From: Gnomoniopsis sp. IMI 355080
Lineage: Eukaryota; Ascomycota; Sordariomycetes; Diaporthales; Gnomoniaceae
Length of the DNA: 52,807 nt
Direction of reading: 5' to 3'
NCBI GenBank assembly: GCA_027946555.1
Contig: JAPEVC010000238.1
Span: 1-52,807 of the forward strand
In this document: positions 44,079 to 52,807 of the stretch, in pieces
How positions within the stretch are numbered: position 1 is the first letter of the stretch
Layout of the letters: every line of letters begins with the position of its first letter
Made by a program: the position numbers and the translations under genes
Notes under the pieces: model-generated
Database searches by the model: none
What the model saw: only the letters and a program-made list of their open reading frames with translations
Told to the model about the DNA's origin: nothing

Positions 44079-44401
44079 TCACACGTAAGCCTACCCTAAA
44101 AAGACAAAGGCCATCCAGCGACCTGTCAGTTGCCCCCGAAAATTGACGCAGCTTTGCGGGTACTACCCCCGAAAGCCATCGAGAGCCCCTGTCATGGAAT
44201 GTCGAATTCAATTCAAATCAGATGACTACATACCTAGACGGATCGAAACCATGGCTTATATCATGGCTTTCGACCAACCGCCAACTAATTGCCTTAGGTT
44301 TTCTGAGCTTTGCTCGCTAATACCAGGCCCAGGGTGGTTTCCATCTCAGGATACTAGTTCAGGCCATCCACATTCCTTCTCACGCCAACACACCTATTGC
44401 T

Positions 44402-44424
44402 TACCTAGGTACTGTACCTAGGTA
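44402..44424. repeat. tandem pair of TACCTAGGTA palindromes
   Basis: Two exact copies (44402-44411 and 44415-44424) separated by 3 bp, followed by CCTAG. They lie inside the divergent MFS/FMO promoter region, the densest occurrence in the window. Confidence 0.95.
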
Positions 44425-44763
44425 CCTAGCGTGAGGGAGGCGAAACGTGATATCAACCGGATGACCTGCGGGGTACCTGGCGCGCTTTCGGTACTGATGA
44501 ACGCTGGTGAAACGGCTACACTTCTATGCAACGAGACGGGGAAATTCATAGGCGTCCGGGATAACAATATTTGTCCGAGCGGCTTGTCTTCTATTCCTAA
44601 AGGAATTATCCCTATACGCCAGACTGAGCACAGCAGTCAGTCGAAGTAAGATCACAAATCGACCTGATATACATGCCCTTGAGTGAACCGCAAAATCCAA
44701 CCTCAAGACCTGGGCAATAATTCTCGTTGACCTCGCTGATCTACTGTAAAAAGACACTGCAAC

Positions 44764-46074
44764 ATGTCGAACCTGCCACGACTCCCTTCCTCCGGCATCA
44801 AGGTCATCATCGTAGGTGCCGGTTTCGCAGGGTTGACCGCCGCGATCGAATGTGACCGAAAAGGCCACGACGTGATTCTTCTCGAGAAAGTCTCCAACCT
44901 CAAGCCACTTGGGGACATTATAAGCTTTGGTCAGAACTCGTCTCGCATATTTGCCAAATGGCCCGGTGTGATGGAACAATTCGAACCGATCATCCACAAA
45001 GCTAACACCTTCCACTATCACAACTGGGAGGGCAAGTTCGCTACCACTCAGTCGTTCTCGGAGGAGAAGGACTGGGGGCGGCGAGTGAATGGCCACCGTG
45101 CAGAGCTTCATCGAATCTTGTTTGAGCACGGCAAAGAGAGAGGCATCGATATCCGGCTTGGTCAGAAGGTCACAGATTATTTCGAGGATGACCAGGAGGC
45201 TGGTGTCGTTTCCAACGGGGAGAGGCACACGGCAGACATCGTGTTGGCTGCAGAGGGTGTCAAATCTGCCGGACGTAAGATCGTACTTGGTTTCGACGAC
45301 CAGCCGAAGCCTTCGGGGTATGCTGTTTACAGAGCGTGGTTCTCGACCGAAAGTTTGAAGCAGAATCCCGTGACCAAGCATTTGGTACAAGGGGATACGC
45401 ACAATGGCTGGATTGGCCAGGACATTCATTTCCTTGCTGCCTCTATCAAGGATGGCAAGGAGATAAGTTGGGTGTGTACGCATAGGGACGAGGCTGGGAT
45501 TGAAGAGAGTTGGCAATACCCTGGAAAAGTTGATGATGTCTTGAAGGTGCTGGATGGCTGGGCACCTGCAGTCATTGAGCTGGTCAAGGCCACACCAGAG
45601 GATCATTTGTTTGACTACAAGCTCGTCTTCCGCGATCCACTACCGACCTTCGTGTCTCCAGGTAATCGAATCGCTCTCATTGGAGACGCAGCGCATCCAT
45701 TCTTGCCGACATCTATCCAAGGAGCGAGTCAAGCAATGGAAGATGGTGTCACCTTGGCAGCGTGCTTGGACTATGCCGGCAAGGCAAAAGTGACCGAGGC
45801 CATGCAGGTCTACGAGAAAATTCGATATAAAAGAGTCCATGCAATACAACAAACTGGTGTAACGACTCGGGAGAAATGGCACAAAGCTGACTGGGATCTT
45901 ATCTGGCAAGATCCAACGCTGCTTCATTTGAAGAGAGAGGCTTGGATACTCAATTTCGACGCAGAGGAACACGCGTACTCTGAATATGAGAAGGTTCGAA
46001 AGTCCATCACTTCTGTTGATGAGAAAGCAGCAGAACAGAGTGTCTTGTCTGGTCCAGAGCCGGTTATGGTGTAA
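44764..46074 (+). CDS. FAD-dependent monooxygenase, salicylate-hydroxylase-like
   Basis: Single exon, 436 aa. The three class A flavoprotein hydroxylase fingerprints are visible: GxGxxG as GAGFAG (18-23) on the first beta-strand, an AAEGVKS variant of the DG motif in the middle, and the GD motif IGDAAHPFLP with D308 contacting the FAD ribityl chain. It uses NAD(P)H and oxygen to hydroxylate an aromatic or related ring and resembles salicylate hydroxylases and secondary-metabolite FMOs. The usual aspartate of the DG motif is glutamate here, which some fungal relatives share. No membrane segment follows the catalytic part. It is divergent to the MFS gene with an 803-bp shared promoter. Substrate unknown; aromatic catabolism or biosynthetic tailoring are both possible. 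Confidence 0.9.
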   Translation: MSNLPRLPSSGIKVIIVGAGFAGLTAAIECDRKGHDVILLEKVSNLKPLGDIISFGQNSSRIFAKWPGVMEQFEPIIHKANTFHYHNWEGKFATTQSFSEEKDWGRRVNGHRAELHRILFEHGKERGIDIRLGQKVTDYFEDDQEAGVVSNGERHTADIVLAAEGVKSAGRKIVLGFDDQPKPSGYAVYRAWFSTESLKQNPVTKHLVQGDTHNGWIGQDIHFLAASIKDGKEISWVCTHRDEAGIEESWQYPGKVDDVLKVLDGWAPAVIELVKATPEDHLFDYKLVFRDPLPTFVSPGNRIALIGDAAHPFLPTSIQGASQAMEDGVTLAACLDYAGKAKVTEAMQVYEKIRYKRVHAIQQTGVTTREKWHKADWDLIWQDPTLLHLKREAWILNFDAEEHAYSEYEKVRKSITSVDEKAAEQSVLSGPEPVMV

Positions 46075-47256
46075 GACCACCAAGCACAAGCACAATGCTT
46101 GCCTCCCCAGGTACATTGATCATGAGTTTGGAGGTATGCACGATGGAAGATGAGCAAATGCAGACGCTGGCGGAAAACCCGATGACGCTCACACCCATTT
46201 GATCACCAATCTCTCAGCCTGTCTTGGAGAAAAAGGGACCATGACAGATGGATCAAACTGGGTAAGCAATTGTCCATGTCGGATGTATTTGCGATTTAGA
46301 TACTTTTCGCCAGACGATCAATCGAACATACACTGTAACCTCCTTTGAGGTTCCTTCGAGCGCTCAAATTCCAAGCCTCGTGGCTATCCAAGTCGGATTT
46401 GTGTTTGGTGGTCCCCTAGGGCCATTACGCGGACCCTGAGAACTCAGCATCAGGAGATGATAATCCTTGAAGTCATTCATAGAGCTTGTAGTCATATGGC
46501 TCCGCAAATGGAGACTTGTTCATCAATAGTCTGCGCCTCAGTCTCGGATTCTCGTGATCAGCACCCTATCAAGACTGTGTCATGGTCTTGGAACTGCACT
46601 CTTCATATTTCACTTACTCGGAGTCACGCATCATGCCAGATTTACGCAGGCGTTCAAAGAGCATCGCAGCCCTTGTAGGTGCGGTCAGGTCGAAGTAGGA
46701 TCACAATTATGACAGTCCAGATTATGCCGGGAACGGGGCGATGTTCTGTATAGCTGCAGATCACGTCCTACACACTATCTGACAAGTCATGGTGGCCTGC
46801 TTGGTCGCGATCTCATCAGCAGGAGCCCTTCATGATGCAGACAATTGTCGAAATAGCCGATTGTCTTTGGTCCTGACCGCAAATGGGTGTCGGCGGAGAG
46901 TGCCTAGGTAGACCACCTACAACAGGCTGTCTCGCGTTGACTTTCGTTGCTCACACCGACATCTCGCCGGCTTTTTTGAGTCAGCCTACTAACCTTGGTA
47001 GCTAGAGCTGCCAACTTCGGTTAGACTATGGGAGGAAGTATTTTCAGATAACGCCAGCAATCTGAGCGGGAGGCAAAACAAAGTGGATATTTTGTCAGTG
47101 GGTCCCACCCCTGAGTTATCTGACAAAATCGGGCAAACGGCGTCTGCCCGAACATTCTTCCGACGACATTTGAACAAGTTCGAAAACAAAGGTCTCGAAG
47201 ATCATCAAATTGAGCGCGGAACCAGCGAGAGCCTCCCAGGCGAGAAAGTGTTGGCC
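46075..47256. other. spacer upstream of the DUF1275 gene
   Basis: About 1.2 kb between two plus-strand genes. Short frames are not protein-like. A partial palindrome (CCTAGGTA) lies near 46903. From 47083 the DUF1275 frame is already open but starts with GTG and has no ATG before 47257, so a 5' exon or leader may lie here. Confidence 0.55.
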
Positions 47257-48233
47257 ATGGACCCGAAGATACCGGCGACCAAAGAGACGCCCTCGAATAT
47301 GCCTGGTGTGCTCAGTTCAGGGGAGTCATCAGACTCTACGGCGATGGCACCACCAGCGCAACAGAGACGAGGATGGCTCGCTACACTGGGCGAGGAGATA
47401 GACCCCGTGCACACCGATATTCCCATCATATCGTGCTGCTTTGTGTCTGGCCTTTGTGACAGCGTAGCTTTCAACGCCAGCAGCGTCTTTGTGAGCATGC
47501 AGACCGGTCAGTCGCTGTCATCGATAACAAGTTGTGATGGAGTATCTAGATGGAACAAACTGACCGCCCGCTCATAGGAAACACGATCTTCCTCGCGCTT
47601 GGTACTGCCCATCTGCCATACGGCTCGTCCACTCTTTGGCTCAAGGCGCTGGTGTCCATCGCGGCGTTCTGGGCCGGCTGTTACTGCTTTGGCCAGACTC
47701 GACGTATTGGAAATAAGCGCAAGTCGACTCTCGCCCTCTCATTTCTGGTCCAGTCCCTGCTCATCCTTATCTCCGCGGCCCTGGCGCAGAGCGGCGCAGT
47801 CCCTGCTTTTGCATTGAAATTCATGGGGACAGAGGCTAGCGAGGTGCTGCTGAAGCGCTTGGAAACCAATGCCATGTCGATGGCCCCTCTCGCTTTGATG
47901 GCATTTCAGTTCGGCGGTCAGATCGTCACAAGTCGAATTCTGGGTTTCAATGAGGTCCCGACGAATGTGCTGACTTCGCTGTACTGTGATCTGCTATCAG
48001 ATCCTTTGCTGCTTGCGCCCTTTGGGGGCAATGTCAAGCGAGACAGACGAGTCACTGCGGTCATCCTGATGTTGGTTGGAGCGATTCTTGGTGGGTGGCT
48101 GCAGAGATCGAAGGCCGGTATGCCTGCGGCGCTGTGGATTGCTGGGGCTGTGAAATTGGGCATTGCGGTGGCGTGGGTCACCTGGAAGGGAAAGGCGGCG
48201 CCCCAAAATGAGCAAGGAGTAGCGAAGGTGTGA
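47257..48233 (+). CDS. DUF1275 (YoaK) family membrane protein
   Basis: Exons 47257-47506 and 47578-48233 (71-nt intron, GTCAGT donor, TAG acceptor) encode 301 aa. The start has a good context (GGCCATGG). About 55 polar residues precede the domain, which begins at DIPIISCCFVSGLCDSVAF and continues MQTGNTIFLALG, the family's conserved first helices. About six hydrophobic spans follow, with the typical NAMSMAPLALMAFQFGGQI segment and TNVLTSLYCDL. DUF1275 proteins are uncharacterised membrane proteins, frequent in bacteria and often found near fungal secondary-metabolite or detoxification genes; transport has been suggested but not shown. It is convergent with the b5-fused dehydrogenase, 380 bp apart. 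Confidence 0.88.
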
Positions 48234-48613
48234 GCAAGCTGAGGTTTTTTGCTTTTCCTGCGTATAGTCGGGCGGCTTGCTCCTGTGAACAGGCAAAATG
48301 ATCAATAGATAAATACCCTTGCGGCCACAATATAGACTAGACTACTACCATATTACACACTAATCACACTGAACGAAGACCATCGTCTCAAATTTCATTT
48401 CTTCCTCCAATCAGCCTGACCTGACGATGGGAGTGTAGTTTCAGGCTGTGCTCGCAAGCCTATCCAGGTATCTAGGTAGTGATAATTTCGTAAATGTCTG
48501 CCGAGGACTTTCCCCCCTTGACTCCAACGCTGTCGTAGTCCTTCTGGCTCCCCTTCTAGCCTTGGTCCGTTAGCGACAAGTGTCCTCATGACTGCAGAGC
48601 ACATATGCTCCGA
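48234..48613. other. short spacer between convergent genes
   Basis: About 380 bp between the 3' ends of the DUF1275 gene and the minus-strand dehydrogenase. It is AT-rich near 48300-48370, as expected for overlapping 3' untranslated regions. No gene was seen. Confidence 0.65.
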
Positions 48614-50370
48614 TCAGAGCTTAGACCTGATGAGTGCGGCACTCTCCCACAGGCCGGTCTTATCAAGGTTTGCTTCACCGTCATATATGTCTCTCTCAAG
48701 CACCCGTGTGTTCACCTGGTACGATGTGAGCAAATTGATCCACAGGATGAGAAGGGCCAACAATGAAGCTCGAAAGTGTACTTACAAATCGTGGACCAAG
48801 CTCCTCGAGATTTTTGGCCCCGAGAAGTCGCATGCACGTCTCCGTCTCAGCCTGCAAAACTGTGGTCGGTGTGAGCAAGGGAATCAAACAGGTGTGCTAA
48901 AGGGTGAGGCCTTACTCTCGAAAGTCCTGTATACTCCCTTCCATCCGCCAGCACCCAGTCCCCATAGTGGCGGCCTTCCAATACCTACGGCCTTTGCACC
49001 CAGGCATAATGCTTTGACAATGTCTGTGCCTCGCCTCACACCGCCATCTACCCATATCTCAATATAGTCAAACACTTCCGGGCAATATTTTCTGCATTCA
49101 AGCAGCGTATGGATTGCGGGCGGCGCCGTGTCCAGTGCTCTTCCACCGTGATTTGACAAGATAACGGCTTTTACCGTCCCGGGGTTCTCCTTCGCGTACC
49201 TCGCGGCCAGATACACATCTTCGTGCGTCTGCAATCCCTTGAGTACAAGTGGCATATCGGGCGCGATTTTCTTCAGCCAAGGTAGGGTTGTTTTCCACGT
49301 CAAATCTGCGGCCGTACCCGCAAATAGTGACTGACCCACGCCCCCACCAGCGCCCTCCTCCTTCGTCTTGCCGATGGCTGGATAATCCACCCGACTCTTC
49401 GCTGGCGCTCCAGAATTCTCTAGCCCTTGCTTCTCATCCATCTCCCTCTTGCCTGGCACCGGTGCATCGAGCGTCAGCACCACGAATTTGTACCACTTTC
49501 GCAACTTCGCGATTCTCGCAAGCATGGCCTCGCTCTTGGCCCGATCATTCTGCACATACAACTGCCATCCAAAAATCTGGCCCTCCTGTGCATCCTGGAC
49601 GATTTGCTCGGGCGTCATACTCGCATTATTGCTGACCACCTGGCATGCGCCAAAATAGCCTGCGGCCTTGGCAATGCCGGCCTCGCCGTCCGAGTGGGCG
49701 AGCCGCGCCATGGCGGCTGGGCAGACGAAGACGGGAGTGCGCACGCCGAACTGGCCGAGCAGCGAAGTGGAGGTGTCGCAGGCCACGCAGTCGACAAAGA
49801 CACGCGGGCGTAGCAGGATGGAGCGGTAGACGGCATTGTTGAATTGCTTGGAGAAGAGATCATCGGAGGCGGAGGCATAGTAGGCACGACACTTGGCGGA
49901 GACAAGGCGCTGGGCGACGTCGGCGATCTCGTCGAGATTGAGGAGGTGGTCTAGGGGCGGAGCCACGTATTTTGTCGGCGCGGAGGAGGGAGCTGTGCCA
50001 TTGTCGTTGCCGGTGGCAGAATTCGCTCGAGCAAGACTGTCTGCGTTTATACGGCCGAGTTTGGCTTCGGGCTTGAGGTTCTCTTCTATTGTGCCGGGCG
50101 GATGGATCGGATCGTATTCTTCGGTGGCGTCCTTGCCGGCGAGCTTGAGGATGATCTTGGCACCGCCGGGATGTTCGGAGAGGAAGCCAGTTACATCGTA
50201 GACATTTCCATAGAGGATGACCCAGCAGCTGTCCGGAGAAGTGTGCTTCTCAACTGTGAGTACCGCGAGTTAGCTGGCTCCATGAGCAAGCGCCGGTTGC
50301 TATAATGCAGTTCCTCTTGTTGGGGCTCTTCTTATGACTTGCCTTCTTCTATAGTAAATTCCTTGGCCAT
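48614..50370 (-). CDS. cytochrome b5-fused FMN alpha-hydroxy-acid dehydrogenase (flavocytochrome b2-like) ending in SKL
   Basis: Four minus-strand exons, 50370-50343, 50253-48916, 48859-48786 and 48715-48614, join in frame to 513 aa. Residues 8-85 form a cytochrome b5 domain with haem ligands in HPGG (H37) and DPIH (H60). After a flexible linker the FMN barrel carries the family motifs WQLYVQ, LTLDAPVPGKRE and SNHGGR (catalytic H378, R381), then VDGGVRRGTDIVKAL and GIGRPPLWGLGAGG. Yeast Cyb2 relatives oxidise L-lactate or similar 2-hydroxy acids in the mitochondrial intermembrane space. Here no presequence is seen and the last three residues are SKL, a canonical PTS1, so a peroxisomal location is inferred. 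Intron 1 begins GCAAGT (GC-AG); the 28-nt first exon depends on it. The substrate might be lactate, mandelate or a longer hydroxy acid. Confidence 0.9.
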
Positions 50371-50898
50371 CTTGCTAATGATGTAGAAAAGGAAGAGATA
50401 GCACGAAGTTAAAGACAAGGAGAAATCTTCAAAAAGAGTATAAACCCTTCATTACAGGCTGAAGACGACGAGAAGCATGGGGAAATGGGTACTGTGTGTC
50501 GTCAAAGGACGGCAGCACTCCGGCAAGCACTCCGGGAGCATGGGGGGCTTCCCGGATCAGAACCGTCAGTTCCATTTGTTACGGAGTGCTTCTATATGTG
50601 CCCATTGCTTTCTGGCAAGGTTCGGCGATGATTGCCGCTGGACATGACATGGTTGTCCGTGCTCCACTTCCCCGGCCCGGAGCGTCATGGGCCGTGGCAT
50701 GTGGAGCGGTGACCAATTGACTCGGTCCTATTCGCTGTAATGTTGACCCGAGACATACTGTGCCAGGAGGACTCTCTCCGCTGACCGGAATAGCTCATGG
50801 AAGCCGGAGTATACACGGCATGCTGCTAGCTGCCCTGCCTGCTGCTCTTCAAACCTGCAAGCCCAGTGTGGAGGCTTTGTTAAGGCGTTTTAAACCAA

Positions 50899-50930
<32 letters not shown>

Positions 50931-52139
50931 GGGGTGGGAATCCAGTGATGAATGAGGACGCAAATGACTGACATGCGTCTCTGCAGTCAAAGTTCCGAAC
51001 GTGGAGGCAAGAGCAATGCCCAACTGAGGAGTGACAAGACTTACTTGAAGACTGGGACTTGTTGGACTTACAAGCCATTTACCTAAGACAGGCTTGTATG
51101 GAATCGACATACGTGCGTGACATTACGCGTGACAATTTTCACATACTGCGCCAGGTACTGTACCTAGAAACATACCTGCTGAGAATGCCTCGTCCCCCCC
51201 GAGACGCAACAGCTGTCCGAGAGCAATTCCAAGTGCCGCAATAGCAAGCTGGGATGCAAACGGACAAACGTTGCTTTCTCTTTTACAGGAAAATAGACAC
51301 AGTCTCACTTCCAAATGTATATTAGAAGAGAAACTGTATGATACGTTGCGAATATGCAACATACTATTTATATGGTATCTCTATTGTATGCCGAAATGGT
51401 ATTCAGCCCCAGGCACTGGATTGTGCTACAGGAAGCACTCCAGTGTCATAGACCATGGCCCCTACTGTGTCTGGATGAGGCTATCAGTGTGTGCATGTCG
51501 TTGCACTGGATATGGCATCCAAGTCCGTTCTTCCAGAGGCGAAGAGGGGGTCGGTGATGCCAATATCTCCGGTGCATATTTGCGAGTGCTAATAAATTCG
51601 ATTTATACAAGTAAGTTGAGAGGCTTACGGCTCGCGTTTATTAGAACAATCTCGTCCTGCCCCATTAGCAAGGGAGCTCGCTATCTCTTGCTTTCAAATT
51701 TCGTGCACATGAGTCACTTCGGTGATCAATTTGCACCCACGCGACGACCTCACTCAATCTTTAGCTAAGACCAGACCAGACATCTCTGTGACTTGTGCAG
51801 ATGTAAGGATCGACGTCGGGGCGAATTCATCGCGGGCATTCTGGACTACGAGCGTAAGCAAGTCCCACCTTTTGGACCGCTTGTACTTGCCCAATTCAGT
51901 CAGCTCGCGGGACCGCTATCTTCCAAGGTTCGTACCTTGGTGGTGCTTCACTCAGGTGGCTTGCAGGTGTGCATCAAAGCGCTTCCTTTTGACTCATCGA
52001 GGACCTCAGTCCGCGTGTCCGCGGGCGCCTCTGGCTTGTTAGATAGGTATTTAGGTAGCCGGAGCTGCACACATGCTCCTACTGAGCACTGTTGTTGTAT
52101 ACAGTTGTCAGTGCCCTATGAGAACGAGTCAACGACATC
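50371..52139. other. intergenic region between divergent genes
   Basis: About 1.8 kb upstream of both the b5-fused dehydrogenase and the partial PPOX-like gene. It contains a poly-A/poly-G tract and a near-palindrome (GTACCTAG) near 51159. The open frames found are not protein-like. Confidence 0.6.
50897..50934. repeat. 26-A run directly followed by 12-G run
   Basis: A homopolymer of 26 A (50897-50922) abuts a homopolymer of 12 G (50923-50934). The true lengths are uncertain in any sequencing technology. No element boundary or target-site duplication is evident around it. Confidence 0.9.
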
Positions 52140-52807
52140 ATGACTACTGAGGCATACCCCAAGACGGCTCAGAATGCCATCAACAGGCACAAAGAGAGAG
52201 GTAAGTCACCTATCAAGTTGTTTGGATAGGCTGTCCCACTTACACGACTACAGGACACTACGATGTAGAGACAGTCCACTCTATCATCAATAGCACGCCT
52301 GTCGCCCGTAAGACCCCTTCCACTTCCAAGATCATCCATCTCAGGGCGTCTCAAGAGGTGTATCGAAAAATGTCCTGAAGGATGTCTTCAGAAGGTTGCG
52401 CCTCCTGAGATACATCTTTTATCTTCACACATAGAATGCAAAATTCTGATCACGACAGGATTGAAGACGTCTCCTTTGTACCAGACCTTGCCAATCCGCT
52501 CCCTGTGGTTCTCCCTATGATCGCACGCGCTGGCACCGCAAGTACCCCTGACCATCCATAATTCCTCTTCCAGGTGTCTTGCCTCCCAAAACACTAACCA
52601 CGAAAACGTTGAAGTTCCCCTCTGGCGACGGCGAACCGGCCATCTACGTACACGGATATGTCTCGGCGCGGATGTTCCGCCAGCAGACCGGTCGCTCGGA
52701 ACCCGCAACGCAGGACGCCGACGAGGGCTTCCCCGTATGCATTGCTGCTACTAAGATCGACAATTTGGTTCTGGCCCTTACCCCCTTCAACCACAGCTGT
52801 AGGGAGC
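52140..52807 (+). CDS. pyridoxamine-phosphate-oxidase-like FMN-binding protein (partial, runs off the window)
   Basis: Exons 52140-52200, 52254-52307, 52467-52537 and 52615-52807 join in frame; the fourth continues past the window edge. The start YPKTAQNAINR, then HYDVETVHSIINS and HVSF, and YVHGYVSARM, FPVCIAATKIDNLVLALTPFNHS in the last exon, match the fungal FMN-binding split-barrel family (Pyridox_ox_2, NimA-like), in which the conserved His of FNHS lies near the flavin. Such proteins are cytosolic, about 220-260 aa, and of unknown reaction. The third intron starts GC (GCAAGT) and has a CACTAAC branch point; the GT alternative at 52542 would give an intron of only 32 nt to the acceptor at 52573. 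The second intron is 159 nt. It is divergent to the b5-fused dehydrogenase gene. Confidence 0.83.

Larger units (their letters stand above)
43961..44763. other. divergent promoter region, MFS and FAD monooxygenase
   Basis: About 800 bp between two divergent starts. It contains a TATA element for the MFS gene and two TACCTAGGTA palindromes 3 bp apart near the middle. The arrangement would allow co-regulation of both genes; no known transcription-factor site is claimed. Confidence 0.6.

Noticed and set aside
44524..45606. 360-codon minus-strand open frame
   Set aside because: It is antisense to the FAD monooxygenase, which carries clear flavoprotein motifs on the other strand.
1..52807. CRISPR array, bacterial operon signals, or RIP-degraded transposon
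   Set aside because: There are no spaced direct repeats, the genes have spliceosomal introns, and no AT-biased CpA-to-TpA decay or transposase or reverse-transcriptase motif was seen.

Overview
The window looks like nuclear DNA of a filamentous ascomycete (Pezizomycotina, most likely Sordariomycetes). Genes are interrupted by short 50-90 nt introns with GTRNGT donors and CTAAC-like branch points. The gene families (PTH11-type rhodopsin-domain protein, GH28, GH78, FSH hydrolase, fungal P450, salicylate-hydroxylase-like FMO, two DHA1-type MFS transporters) are typical of such fungi. Joining exons by splice consensus and family alignment gives 14 well-supported protein genes, one partial gene at the right edge, one decayed gene, one tRNA and two uncertain overlapping ORFs.

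Left third (1-24 kb). A fungal delta-8 sphingolipid desaturase lies next to a GH5 glucosylceramide/steryl-glucosidase-like hydrolase, which suggests a sphingolipid or sterol-glucoside pair. A nine-exon OLA1/YchF ATPase follows, then a polygalacturonase with an unusual Gly/Ser-rich N-terminal extension, a five-exon PTH11-like membrane protein and an MFS drug/polyamine-type transporter. Long gene-poor stretches (11.6-15.4 kb and 16.9-21.9 kb) separate these genes. They contain a 10-bp palindrome, TACCTAGGTA, that recurs across the window.

Middle (24-35 kb). A secreted GH78 alpha-L-rhamnosidase is followed by a wreck of a DUF3604 gene (PHP-like DLHxHS motif) broken by in-frame stops and frame changes. 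Next come an ATP-grasp enzyme, two minus-strand ORFs overlapping as ATGA that I cannot assign, and an intron-containing tRNA-Ala(TGC).

Right third (35-52.8 kb). This part is dense in catabolic or tailoring genes: acyl-CoA dehydrogenase ending in AKL, FSH-type serine hydrolase, P450, MFS exporter, FAD monooxygenase, DUF1275 membrane protein, and a cytochrome-b5-fused alpha-hydroxy-acid dehydrogenase ending in SKL. The partial last gene is a pyridoxamine-phosphate-oxidase-like FMN protein. With the ATP-grasp enzyme this resembles a metabolic gene cluster without a PKS, NRPS or terpene core, and two of its enzymes carry apparent peroxisomal signals. Three introns here begin GC rather than GT. 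All gene models are manual reconstructions from sequence; no search or expression data were available.
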